DNA of 64,000 nt from Haladaptatus salinisoli (lineage in GTDB: Archaea; Halobacteriota; Halobacteria; Halobacteriales; Haladaptataceae), in assembly GCF_020614375.1 (NCBI RefSeq), contig NZ_CP085333.1, forward strand, positions 1 through 64,000, read 5' to 3'. Below, one piece after another: positions 40,220-49,927 of the stretch. The stretch's first letter is position 1. Every line of letters starts with the position of its first letter. A program made the translations under genes and the position numbers. The notes beneath the pieces were generated by a model, which was not told where the DNA came from, ran no database searches, and was given only the letters and a program-made list of their open reading frames with translations.

Positions 40220-41239
40220 TTACGGTCTGCGCCTGGCGAGGAGTGCTGCTCCAAGGAGGGCAACAACGGCAGTAGCAACGCCAAATCCAGGTTGACCATT
40301 GCTTTCAGTTGTCGTTTCGTCTCCACCCGACCCACCGTCCGACGAATCAGTAGTGGTCGTGTCCTCTTCAGCGGTCGTAGTTGTGGTCGTCGTCGTCGTT
40401 GTTTCGCCAGGATCTTCGCCTTCTCCTGAGTCACCGAAAACGAGTTTCACGTTGCGGATTTCGATATTCTGGATGATGACGCGATAGGTCTTGCCTTTCT
40501 TGACACCTTTTTTCGCCATCTTTTCTTTCACTTGATCCCGCACAGATTTCACCGCAGCCATCGACTGCTTATCTTCCTTTGTGGAAGAACCAACGGAGAA
40601 GGTGCGGTCTTTGAGGGTCACATCTCCAAGTGTGATTGTCTCATCTGGAGTCTCATCAGGGCCAACAACAAACGACCATTTCTCGATACTCAATCGTTCA
40701 ATCGTAATGTGGAACGAAGGGAGTTGCGAATCCTCCGACGTTAGCGACTGCCATTCAGCCGAAGAAATCAATTCCTCTCGAGAGACGTCGTCGGGCATCT
40801 TGTTTGGCAACTGCGCAATTACTTTGACGTTTTGAATCCGAATATTTTTGAAGCAGATACGGACAGTTTCTCCCTTTTTCCGCTTGACAGATTTTTTCGC
40901 CTTCGCCACTGCTTTCTGTTTTGCAGGGACTGATGCGACCTCAGACAAACTGTCTGCCTTCGCCAGCTTCTTCGCATTCACACGGTACGTCTTGTCCTTG
41001 ATCGACACAGGACCAACGAATACGGTTCGGTCTGGTTTCTCATCAGGGCCCACAACAATCGACCAGTTATGGATCGTCAGTTGCTCGACTTTGAAAACGA
41101 CCTTTTGTGGGTGTTTTTTCTCCTTATCTTTACCTTTATCTTTATCTTTTGCTCCGTCTGCCTGTACAACCCCAAATGCGGACACGAGGAGTATCCCTAC
41201 GAGGAAGATACTCACGATCTTGTTCTTATTCATTCTCAT
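40220..41239 (-). CDS. PGF-CTERM surface protein with duplicated domain, 339 aa
   Basis: A Sec signal (KIVSIFLVGILLVSAFGVV) begins the chain. Two copies of one domain follow: VEQLTIHNWSIVVGPDEKPD...GPVSIKDKTYRV and IERLSIEKWSFVVGPDETPD...GDVTLKDRTFSV, each ending in an IRIQNVKV or IEIRNVKL strand. A Thr/Asp/Ser/Gly-rich spacer leads to GQPGFGVATAVVALLGAALL and RRRP, the PGF-CTERM signal cut by archaeosortase A for lipid attachment. The domain itself is not recognised. The start is ATG 41239 or 41233; the longer frame begins with residues unlike a signal peptide. Confidence 0.8.
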   Translation of the reverse strand: MRMNKNKIVSIFLVGILLVSAFGVVQADGAKDKDKGKDKEKKHPQKVVFKVEQLTIHNWSIVVGPDEKPDRTVFVGPVSIKDKTYRVNAKKLAKADSLSEVASVPAKQKAVAKAKKSVKRKKGETVRICFKNIRIQNVKVIAQLPNKMPDDVSREELISSAEWQSLTSEDSQLPSFHITIERLSIEKWSFVVGPDETPDETITLGDVTLKDRTFSVGSSTKEDKQSMAAVKSVRDQVKEKMAKKGVKKGKTYRVIIQNIEIRNVKLVFGDSGEGEDPGETTTTTTTTTTAEEDTTTTDSSDGGSGGDETTTESNGQPGFGVATAVVALLGAALLARRRP

Positions 41240-41420
41240 TGTATGGAATTTTAAATTCCTTTGTGACCTCAAACCATCTTAATTTAGGCAGGTATTTAAT
41301 ACTTATCCAAATCTACTGTCAAATTCTTGCTCAGTACATCTCGATTAAGTAATATCCTTCGCCGCGAAAGATGGAGAAGGACACAAAATAGAGTGGGTAA
41401 ATAGCTCAACCACTACAGAA

Positions 41421-44400
41421 CTAGCGTTCTTGAGGTGTCGAAGTGTTACTTGAATTTGATTGTAGTGTCGTGGGTTCTGCCATGAGGAATGGTAGAACTG
41501 CAAGTGAGACACTGAGACAAGATAAGAGGAATGCGCCAACGCCGGTAGCAATGAGTATAAACGGATCAGTCGTCACCGACAACTGAATACCAAAGATCGT
41601 TAGCATATCCGTGAAAGACATGGCATAGACGATTCCGAAAGCACAGAGGATAGCCATGATCGAGGCAGGTATCGAGAGGCGAACAACATCACCAAGTAGA
41701 ATTTTGAGAAGTTGCCATTGAGAGGCACCTGTAGCACGGTGAATGCCGATCGCTCGTCGACGAGCATGGACTACCTGTGCGAAGGTTGCCGTCGTACTCC
41801 CGATCGTAGTCAGTCCGGCAAGTGCCACCATTCCTACTAAGAGCAACCTGAAATTCCCAAAGATGAGTTCTACGGCTTGTCCGAGGCCACTCCCGCTCGA
41901 AAATTGTGCGTTTTGAGCAAGGGTTGAGCGAACCCGCTCATCACCGACGACAGTATACGTATCGCTAGCAATCGTGTTCCCATCAGAAACAACCTTGATA
42001 GTATATTCTCCGGGTGCGATTTTGCTATTCGAATCGGACGTACCGAGTGTAATCGGCATGGTACTCATATTGTACGCCGGAATTGTTACTGAGCGATTCC
42101 GTGTCTGCACTGGCGTAACTAATGATAGATTTCGTGCGAGCGGTTGCCCCCACGGATTTGCGATTCGAATATCGGCTTTTGGTTTCGTATAAACACTTCC
42201 CGTATTCGGTGTGACATCGACGTCGGCAAACAATCGTCGTGATGCGTCTGGTGAGATTCGTATCTGGGTCGTTTTTGTCCGCTCACCTTTACGCGCCGTT
42301 AACTCATACGTGCCAGGTGTTTGTGGAAGTTGAATGAGTGCTAGTCCTTGGTCATTGGTTACTGCAGTTGTACTCCCGATTGTAACCGTTGCACCTGAGA
42401 CATTTTTTTCGGTGATAGTTTGAACTGAGACGGCAATCTGCGCTCCTGGTGGTGCTTGTTGTGGAGTAATCGGTAGAACAATTGGCGGGCGCTGATAGAC
42501 CTGCACTGGCTGTGAGTGGCGTCCCACGTTCAGCGTGTAGTTGCCTGCTTGTGAGACACTCAAATCCATCCGAATTGTCGTTTCTTCTCCTGGTTGGAGA
42601 GTTACTGTCTGGTGCTGTCTGGCATCGCCAAGTGACGCCGTCACGTTGTGAGTGCGCTTTGATGACCCGACATTTTGGACCGTAAAAGAGACATTTGTTG
42701 GCTGGTCAACAACCGTTACATTTGGGGCAGTAACGCTACTCACGACTATCTTGTCAGACTGAGAGTCAGTGGATTGGGTATCGAGGAGTTTGTTTGGTGT
42801 GCCACCTGACGTTCGGATAAAATGAACGATCCCTGGTTTCGTTGAGAGCGTGTGTGCAGTCGAAAGAGGGATAATGAGTTGATCATCAAGCATCCCAGGC
42901 GCTCGATAGACACCAACGACCGTCACTTGTGTCACGGCTGGCGATGTACTGCCGCCCACAAGAAGTGAATCACCAGTTGAAACGCCCAAGGTTTGTGCGA
43001 GATCTTGTCCAATAACCGCCTGTGCTGAAGACTGTGGTGGATGCCCTTTGACTAGGTTTGCATCGGAAACTGCAGCAAACGCAGTATAGTTTGCTCCTCT
43101 CGCTAAATATGGATCTCCATCAGAGACCTGTGCGATAATGATCTCTGGACTTGCCTCAAGCCCATGATCTCGCAGCGCCGTTGCATACTGACTCTCGATT
43201 CGACTTTCCATTGGATATGATGCGCCCGGTTCTGTGACGGTTCCTGTTGAGGTTGTTGCTAATGGAGCGAGCACACCTGCAAGCGATCCTGAAAGGATGA
43301 CGAGAAGGGCAAAGACAGTCAATGTGGTTGTGGTCGGAATCACAGCTCGCCATGAGAGTAGTCGAGGGTGGATGCGGAATCCGAGTGATGGCATTCGTCC
43401 ATTGTTTGCGTGAGTAGTTTCTCTAGATCCAGGTTTTTGGGCTAACTGCGAGGGCGGCGTCGTCACCGTCGACCACGTCGCGAGAACACCTGCAAGTACA
43501 CCAATGCCAACCACACCGAACAACAGTGGGAATAGAATACGAGCAACTGCTGGGGTGACAGTTGGATCCAATGAGATAGCCATCCCCGCGGCAATCGCGA
43601 TATTTACGACCGCTCGGATTGCGATTACGCCGATCGCGTACCCTAGTACAGACCCAACTAACGCGAGCAAACCAGCTCGAAGCGCAAAAATGCCGATAAG
43701 ACGGCGTGCCGTTCCGCCAGTAGATCGAATGACGATAATCGATCTGAGCCGATCGCGAACACTCATCCTCGTAATATTGTACAGAACGACAAGGATGAGA
43801 ACACTTGCAGCAATCGTTGCTGCGAACAGGGCATGGAGCACGCCTTGCATCCCACTCACAAAGTATGCGAATAATGAAGGACTGATAGTCCCATGTTGGG
43901 ACAATTGCCCCCCGTTGTTTGCCGTATTTGTCTGAATGAGGAGTGCATTAGTATCCCCTAACGAACGCACGGTGGCTGGCGTTCCAACATACCACGAGTG
44001 CGGGAAAATCGAATCATCCGTCTTGTATGGGGCGACCCGGACAGATACCTGCTTTCCTGTACTGGTTTGGAATTGCTGTTCGGTGGCTGTCGAGACGGTG
44101 CCACGGAAACCAGTTGATGGCGGTGTCGGGATCGTTGCATTCCGCCATGAAACAGAAAGACGCGTCAATTCAGACGGTGCACTTGGTGGGACACCAACAA
44201 CGTGGTGCGTTGTACCGTTCTGCGTGATAGTAGTGATTGGAAAGACGAAATCTGATTGTGCTGCGTTCTGGCGAGCAGCCGCATATGAGTCGTAGTGGTG
44301 GACGACCATTGAACTCCGATCAGTTCCCGCAATTGCTGCTGACTGCGTACTTGCTGCGGATAACAACAGCGTCGTGCCCACGAGAAAGGCGACTGTAATC

Positions 44401-44468
44401 GCGATAATAAGGACTGTCAGTCGATCTCGTCGTGACCACTGTGTAAGGAGGACTTTAATATAATTCAT
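41421..44468 (-). CDS. giant FtsX-like permease, copy 1, 1015 aa
   Basis: An N-terminal helix (LTVLIIAITVAFLVGTTLLL) and an external MacB-like domain are followed by three helices near 215-330 with the FtsX-type SVRDRLRSIIVIRSTGGTAR coupling loop. Then come a second external domain, a CARDB/Ig-like domain (NVSFTVQNVGSSKRTHNVTA), a carboxypeptidase-regulatory-like domain (GATVTIGSTTAVTNDQG) and three final helices with HARRRAIGIHRATGASQWQL. Such permeases act with a MacB/LolD-type ATPase, but none is nearby. It is divergent from its paralogue at 44789-47812. Confidence 0.8.
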   Translation of the reverse strand: MNYIKVLLTQWSRRDRLTVLIIAITVAFLVGTTLLLSAASTQSAAIAGTDRSSMVVHHYDSYAAARQNAAQSDFVFPITTITQNGTTHHVVGVPPSAPSELTRLSVSWRNATIPTPPSTGFRGTVSTATEQQFQTSTGKQVSVRVAPYKTDDSIFPHSWYVGTPATVRSLGDTNALLIQTNTANNGGQLSQHGTISPSLFAYFVSGMQGVLHALFAATIAASVLILVVLYNITRMSVRDRLRSIIVIRSTGGTARRLIGIFALRAGLLALVGSVLGYAIGVIAIRAVVNIAIAAGMAISLDPTVTPAVARILFPLLFGVVGIGVLAGVLATWSTVTTPPSQLAQKPGSRETTHANNGRMPSLGFRIHPRLLSWRAVIPTTTTLTVFALLVILSGSLAGVLAPLATTSTGTVTEPGASYPMESRIESQYATALRDHGLEASPEIIIAQVSDGDPYLARGANYTAFAAVSDANLVKGHPPQSSAQAVIGQDLAQTLGVSTGDSLLVGGSTSPAVTQVTVVGVYRAPGMLDDQLIIPLSTAHTLSTKPGIVHFIRTSGGTPNKLLDTQSTDSQSDKIVVSSVTAPNVTVVDQPTNVSFTVQNVGSSKRTHNVTASLGDARQHQTVTLQPGEETTIRMDLSVSQAGNYTLNVGRHSQPVQVYQRPPIVLPITPQQAPPGAQIAVSVQTITEKNVSGATVTIGSTTAVTNDQGLALIQLPQTPGTYELTARKGERTKTTQIRISPDASRRLFADVDVTPNTGSVYTKPKADIRIANPWGQPLARNLSLVTPVQTRNRSVTIPAYNMSTMPITLGTSDSNSKIAPGEYTIKVVSDGNTIASDTYTVVGDERVRSTLAQNAQFSSGSGLGQAVELIFGNFRLLLVGMVALAGLTTIGSTTATFAQVVHARRRAIGIHRATGASQWQLLKILLGDVVRLSIPASIMAILCAFGIVYAMSFTDMLTIFGIQLSVTTDPFILIATGVGAFLLSCLSVSLAVLPFLMAEPTTLQSNSSNTSTPQER

Positions 44469-44788
44469 TTATTCTTCATTTTCACCATATATGTTAGTAC
44501 TGTTCCAAATGAAATCAGTCGTAGCTATTTGCTTATCACAACCCCACGGTATTCAAGATCAATGAAAAATATCAATCATTACTTTTCTGTTAAGACACTA
44601 AGTAAAGAACTATACGTTAAGTCGTCTCCTAAACCTATCGGGGACTTTTTATTGTGGTAGCGCTCATACGGAATTGAATGATTCGCGATGTTGAGTCAAA
44701 GTTCCTCCTCTTCCCTTTGAGATGCCCTGCAGATTTGAAGACTCCAAACGCAAGCTGCTCACGAGCAACGCAAGGTATGAGGTAGACC
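44469..44788. other. divergent promoter region of the FtsX-like pair
   Basis: Some 320 bp separate the two divergent permease genes. The part next to the minus-strand gene is AT-rich (about 44465-44610). The plus-strand gene has a GAGGT ribosome binding site at about 44779-44784 before its GTG start. No small gene is supported. Confidence 0.45.
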
Positions 44789-47700
44789 GTGGGATATCGT
44801 CGTTCGGTTCTTACACGGTGGTCACATCGCGATAAGCTTGCTATCCTTGTTATCACGGTCACCGTTGCATTTCTGACGGGGACAACACTTGTCCTTACAG
44901 CCGCTGGCACACAGACGACGACCATCGCAGAAGAGTATGACACAGATGGAACTGCTACATACTATGATTCAGTCGAGACAGCCACTGCGCACGCATCTAC
45001 AAACGCACTTGTCCTCCCAGTAGCAACAGTTAGCCAGCCAAACGGCTCACATCAATATGTTGTCGGTATTCCCCCTGACAAAGCACAGACGTTCAGTAGG
45101 CGAACGGGAATTACCGTTCCATCCCCACCAGCGGCAGGTGTTAGTACGAGCCGCAGCTCAGGATTACCGAGTGATACACAACGCCTCGTCGGGACGAATC
45201 AATCACTCACAGTCCCAGTGACCGTAGAAACGGACACGGACTCGCAATCGAGTCTTCCACCATCCTGGTATCGTGCAACGCCAGCAACAGTCAACCGACT
45301 TGGATCGACTGGTGCGTTTGTCGTTCAGCCTGCCTCTTACAATTCGACGCCTGTTCCGGCAACTGGTGTCCCACTACGCGCTGCCCTTGCGTTTTTCGTG
45401 GCCGGAACACAGCAACTCCTCTCCGTCGTAGCGCTGCTTGCCCTCGGTGGCGCAGTGCTTGTTGGCGTTGTTGTCTATAGCGTCACGCGAATGAGCGTCC
45501 GCGAGCGCATCCAAGCAATTCAACTTATCCGTGCAACTGGTAGTCCACCAAGTATCGTGTGGCGGTTGTTCGGAGTACGTGCCGGACTGCTCACTGCCAT
45601 GGGAATAGGAATTGGATACGCCATTGGTGTAATCGCGACACGTGCCGCGGTCAATATCGCAGTTGCGTCTGGGCTCCCAACATCGCTTTCCGTTCGAGTA
45701 ACCCCGCAGGTAGCCCAACTCTTACTACTCGGCTATGGCGGGCTTGCACTTACGGGGATCATTGCTGGTGTTGGTGCAGCGTGGTCAGCAAGCCGAAGAC
45801 CACCAGCAACACTCCGTCAAGAGACTACTCGTACCCCATCGACATCGGCACGGTCATCGAGCTGGATTCCAGACTTTATCTCTTTGACACTGCTCGACTG
45901 GCGGGCACTCATCCCAAGTACTGCGACACTCGCTGTCTTCGCAACAGTTGTTCTCGTGGGGGCATCTGTGGCCGGTGTTCTTGCACCACTTATGAGCACC
46001 AGTGGGACGACGATTACAGAGCCTGGTGCAGTCCATCCCATTGCTAGTAAAGTTCCGAGTAACTATGCAAGCGTGTTGCAGAACCAAGGAACGACTGCAA
46101 GTCCCGAACTCCTCGTATTTACTGTTCACAATGGCCAGTCGCTCGTTGTTCGAGGTGTTGAATTCGACTCTTTTGCTGCTCTTTCAGGAGCAACGCTTAC
46201 ACATGGACGAGCACCGCGTGCACAGAACGAGGCAGTGATTGGTGCCGATCTCGCTCAGACTCGGGATATCGAGGTTGGTGAGTCGATTACCCTTGGCGGG
46301 AGTACAGCGACATCATTTACGCGCGTCAAGGTTGTGGGGATGTATACTGCCTCTGGCATTTATGACGATCAGCTACTCGTGTCACTTCGGACTGGCCAGC
46401 ATCTCTCACGTGCTCAACCAGGGATGGTACACTTTATTCGAACGTCAGAGCAACTCAATTCGACACCAAAGACACAATCTAAAGTTACAATTCTCGACGT
46501 CACCGTGCCGGAGACAGTCACGGTCACTGAGTCGCTGCCTGTACGAATTCGCACCCAGAATTTCGGTACAAAGGCGACTACTCGAACGATCCGTGTCCAC
46601 GTTGGACAGCAGGTGCGGGAAAGAACCGTCCAACTTCAACCACATGCACAGCGAACTATCACGCTTAATGTTTCGCTAGCGGACGTTGGGACGCAGGAAG
46701 TTACCGTTGGCAACAAAACTGCGACAGTGAGAGTTGTACCACAGAATGCACTTCAACTCCATGGCCTCCCCGCATCGGCACCTCCTTCGAGTAGTCCACA
46801 GGTGCAAGTGACGACGGTGACAGGACATCCGGTGGCCAATGCAACTCTCCGTATTCAGAACCGAACAGTCACGACGGGGCACAATGGCACTGCTCGGCTT
46901 TCACTTGAAGCACCTGGAACATACTCGCTAACGGTAACCCATAAAAATCAGTCTGTGTCAAGAACGATCAATGTCTCGAGAACAGCGACACGAACTCCGA
47001 CTGCCCAAGTACAGATCCGTCCTAACCAACCGTCACTCCTAGTACGACCCACCGCGCAGATCTCCATGTACAATCCCTGGCAGACGGAGATCTCAGCGCA
47101 GATTGATTTGACAGCGGCCGGAAAACAGTATACTCAACGCGTTACACTCGCTCCAGGTGAGACCACGACAAAGCAAATCCAACTGACGCGTGCTGCACCA
47201 GGGTCATATACTGCTCGTCTAACTACTGCTGGGCAAACGCTCGACACGGCTACCTACACTGTCACCGGTGATGAACGGATCGTAACAGCCTACGCAAACC
47301 AAGGCGGATATGCTGGCAGTAGTGGAATCGGCCGGATTCTTGAAACTGCATTCGGGAATCTGACGTTCCTCGTTGGAATTCTCGGTGTCTTAGCTGGTAG
47401 TATGACCATTGGCAGTACCACTGCCATGTTCGCACAAGCAATTCATGCCCGTCGGCAAGCCATTGGTGTTCATCGAGCCACTGGCGCACTTCCAAGGCAG
47501 GTCACTCTCCTCATCCTCACTGATGCGCTCAAGATCGGTGTTGTCGCGACTGGACTTGCACTTGGTGGTGCCCTTCTTACGACGACTGTACTTGCAAAGA
47601 GTGGTTTCTTAACGATATTCGGAATTCAAATTACGCCAATGGTAACGTTAACAGTGATTGGTGTTGTAATCTGCGGTGAGCTCATGATTATCCTCCTTAG

Positions 47701-47812
47701 TGCTCTCCTCGTTGCTCTTAGTCTGTTACGACAGCAACCAGTCGCGCTAGTTAGAGCCGCCGAGCAAACGAACAACTCGGCAACCAATTCTCGAGGTATG
47801 TGGAATGAATAA
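44789..47812 (+). CDS. giant FtsX-like permease, copy 2, 1007 aa
   Basis: It is a paralogue of the 1015-residue protein on the other strand with the same domain order: N-terminal helix, MacB-like external domain, three helices with SVRERIQAIQLIRATGSPPS, second external domain, CARDB-like (VRIRTQNFGTKATTRTIRVH) and regulatory-like (NATLRIQNRTVTTGHNGTA) domains, then three helices with HARRQAIGVHRATGALPRQV. The GTG at 44789 follows a GAGGT site; an ATG upstream is out of frame. It overlaps the next gene by 8 bp, so they are cotranscribed. The substrate is unknown; lipid or lipoprotein handling at the surface is possible. Confidence 0.8.
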   Translation: MGYRRSVLTRWSHRDKLAILVITVTVAFLTGTTLVLTAAGTQTTTIAEEYDTDGTATYYDSVETATAHASTNALVLPVATVSQPNGSHQYVVGIPPDKAQTFSRRTGITVPSPPAAGVSTSRSSGLPSDTQRLVGTNQSLTVPVTVETDTDSQSSLPPSWYRATPATVNRLGSTGAFVVQPASYNSTPVPATGVPLRAALAFFVAGTQQLLSVVALLALGGAVLVGVVVYSVTRMSVRERIQAIQLIRATGSPPSIVWRLFGVRAGLLTAMGIGIGYAIGVIATRAAVNIAVASGLPTSLSVRVTPQVAQLLLLGYGGLALTGIIAGVGAAWSASRRPPATLRQETTRTPSTSARSSSWIPDFISLTLLDWRALIPSTATLAVFATVVLVGASVAGVLAPLMSTSGTTITEPGAVHPIASKVPSNYASVLQNQGTTASPELLVFTVHNGQSLVVRGVEFDSFAALSGATLTHGRAPRAQNEAVIGADLAQTRDIEVGESITLGGSTATSFTRVKVVGMYTASGIYDDQLLVSLRTGQHLSRAQPGMVHFIRTSEQLNSTPKTQSKVTILDVTVPETVTVTESLPVRIRTQNFGTKATTRTIRVHVGQQVRERTVQLQPHAQRTITLNVSLADVGTQEVTVGNKTATVRVVPQNALQLHGLPASAPPSSSPQVQVTTVTGHPVANATLRIQNRTVTTGHNGTARLSLEAPGTYSLTVTHKNQSVSRTINVSRTATRTPTAQVQIRPNQPSLLVRPTAQISMYNPWQTEISAQIDLTAAGKQYTQRVTLAPGETTTKQIQLTRAAPGSYTARLTTAGQTLDTATYTVTGDERIVTAYANQGGYAGSSGIGRILETAFGNLTFLVGILGVLAGSMTIGSTTAMFAQAIHARRQAIGVHRATGALPRQVTLLILTDALKIGVVATGLALGGALLTTTVLAKSGFLTIFGIQITPMVTLTVIGVVICGELMIILLSALLVALSLLRQQPVALVRAAEQTNNSATNSRGMWNE

Positions 47813-49445
47813 CCGTCGTTCATACCTTCTCATCGGTGTGACTGTTTTCATGGTGGGAGTTGCAATGAGAACGATTCCACTTTACTGGAGTTATCTTCCG
47901 TTCAATCTTGACGGGCTCCAATTCGCTGCGCCCGCTCGATACACCCTGTCGCATGGCCACCTGCCGTTTTCGCATGGTTATTTTCATCCGGATAAGTACG
48001 TATTCACCGTACTGCTTACGATATGTAGCCAGCTAACAGGGATTTCTCCACTCCGAATCGCCCAACCAATGATTGCGGTTATTGGCAGTGTTCCAAGTTT
48101 GATTGCAGTTTGGCTCACCCGTCGTCTCGGTCGGCAGTTACGATGGCGGCCAAATGTCGTCCGTGTTGCAGCTGCACTTGCCGGTCTGGTGCTTGCAACA
48201 GAGGGCATTTACCTAGGGCGGTCGGCGGCAGTGACGAGTGAGGGTGCTGGTCTTGTCTTTGTCGCTGTATTGGCTATCGTCTTCTATCAAATGGTACAGA
48301 CTGGTCGACCTTCATGGGTGGTGTTGACGATACTTATCATCAGCTTGTTCCCGCTTACACATAACCTTAGTACGATGATTGGTGCACTTGTGATCACTGC
48401 TTTGCTTGCTCTATCTCTAGGTCAAACAACGAAGCGGGTAGTACTTGCTGGTGGCTTCGCTGTTGCTGGATTTTGGCTTTATCTTAGTGGATATTACTCA
48501 ATAATGGGGATGAGTGAGTTTTCGCGAGTCGCATCCTTGCCAGGTCTCTTTCTTGCCTGGCTTCTTGTGTTGATTGTGGTAGCGATCTGGCTCCCGTCGA
48601 CGAGTACTCGTGCACAACGCGGGGTGCCAACATTCGCGCTTCTCGGTGGTGTCGGTATATTAGTTGCCAATTTCTTTGTTCCTGTTTTCCCAGGAACAGC
48701 GGCGCTTCAACCTTCAGCACTACTGTTTACTCTTCCAATCGTCGTTGGCGGTTTCCTCGCAACTCGTGGACTTCCATATATTACGATGACAAAAGACGGT
48801 GCGATTGTACTCGCGATTCTGTTAGGGCCCCTCGCACTGATTGGCTTTGCGCTAACTGGGGATCTCACCTTTAAGTACCAAGGTATCGCTGTTCGTAGTC
48901 AAATTTTTATTCATCTGGCAGCAGCTGTGTTGGCCGCACTCGCGGTAGTGGATATTGGTCTTCGTGGTCGTTCACGTAGGAAATATTGGAATATCGTTCG
49001 GACGAGTTTCGTTCCCTTACTTCTCATATTTGCAGTTGTAAGTGCACCTGTTGCCTTTGCTGGACTTCGAGCGACTCCAGCAAAGGCAGTAATTGCACCA
49101 AATGAATTCGAGGCGACCACATTTGCTGTGACTCATATCCCTAACACCTGGGTAAGTGATGGACATATCACACGACTTGCATCTTATTACTATCCACTCC
49201 AGACGAACTCGACTGATACTGTACTGTATCAATGGCTTCGTGGCGGTGATCCGCCAGCATGTCCAGTTGTTTCTCAGCAGTCATGGACGACGGTTGGGGC
49301 ACAACTGTTCCCTGCGTCACCAGAGCAAGTCAAGTCGACTCGATACCAGACGATGCTTAGAAAGCGGAACGTTATTTATTCAGCAAGTGGGGATGACTCA
49401 CTCCTTATTTCGAGTTCCGTGACTAACCAACAGAATAATTGTTGA
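47805..49445 (+). CDS. polytopic membrane protein, glycosyltransferase-like, 546 aa
   Basis: About a dozen membrane helices fill the chain. An early loop (LDGLQFAAPARYTLSHGHLP, then FSHGYFHPDKYVF) faces outward, in the place where GT-C-type mannosyl and oligosaccharyl transferases carry their catalytic acidic loop; Asp in FNLDGLQ could serve. The C-terminal 110 residues are outside the membrane and contain two Cys. It overlaps the permease gene by 8 bp. The polytopic protein at 58832-60538 has a similar build. The GT-C assignment is inference from topology. Confidence 0.6.
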   Translation: MNNRRSYLLIGVTVFMVGVAMRTIPLYWSYLPFNLDGLQFAAPARYTLSHGHLPFSHGYFHPDKYVFTVLLTICSQLTGISPLRIAQPMIAVIGSVPSLIAVWLTRRLGRQLRWRPNVVRVAAALAGLVLATEGIYLGRSAAVTSEGAGLVFVAVLAIVFYQMVQTGRPSWVVLTILIISLFPLTHNLSTMIGALVITALLALSLGQTTKRVVLAGGFAVAGFWLYLSGYYSIMGMSEFSRVASLPGLFLAWLLVLIVVAIWLPSTSTRAQRGVPTFALLGGVGILVANFFVPVFPGTAALQPSALLFTLPIVVGGFLATRGLPYITMTKDGAIVLAILLGPLALIGFALTGDLTFKYQGIAVRSQIFIHLAAAVLAALAVVDIGLRGRSRRKYWNIVRTSFVPLLLIFAVVSAPVAFAGLRATPAKAVIAPNEFEATTFAVTHIPNTWVSDGHITRLASYYYPLQTNSTDTVLYQWLRGGDPPACPVVSQQSWTTVGAQLFPASPEQVKSTRYQTMLRKRNVIYSASGDDSLLISSSVTNQQNNC

Positions 49446-49727
49446 TAATTCGGTCGTATTTACCGGCGCGCGTTGGATTCAGATTATGGAGTGGAGCACA
49501 TAGCGTTCAATCGCTATTTATACTGGTATCTGAACCTCCTCATCCGGTTAATTAGTGTACCGGACTAAAGGGCACATTTAACTAGCATACTACCTTCCGT
49601 CATCCAACGAACCGGAAAGTATATACGATAACATAATAGTAGTTGATACTGGAATATCTCAAACATAAGCTTGAAGTACTACAATCAATAGATAATACTA
49701 TAGAAAAAATTGGAAGTTGTGAAAATT

Positions 49728-49910
49728 ATGACAAGGTTCCCAAAATCAGTTCGAGCAGCATCGATCAAATGTATCTCATGTAATGCACCGGTCATACGAA
49801 CGGTTGAAGATGCGTATGCCTGTGTGAAGTGCGGAAGAGCGCCTGTTGAGACACGATCCTCACCAGATCGAACAAAACTAGTAACCAAGAAAGAAACCAC
49901 CTCCGACTAG
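49728..49910 (+). CDS. small zinc-ribbon protein, 60 aa
   Basis: MTRFPKSVRAASIKCISCNA begins a 60-residue protein with C-x2-C (CISC) and C-x2-C (CVKC) pairs 19 residues apart, a zinc ribbon, and a basic Ser/Thr-rich tail. It lies 17 bp upstream of a glycosyltransferase gene and may be cotranscribed with it. ATG 49728 is preferred; an upstream start adds a few uncharacteristic residues. The role is unknown. Confidence 0.6.
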   Translation: MTRFPKSVRAASIKCISCNAPVIRTVEDAYACVKCGRAPVETRSSPDRTKLVTKKETTSD

Positions 49911-49927
49911 CTACATTCATATAATTA

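Noticed and set aside
40299-40487. Val/Ser-rich plus-strand frame
   Set aside because: It is the complement of the Thr-rich spacer of the PGF-CTERM protein and has no independent support.
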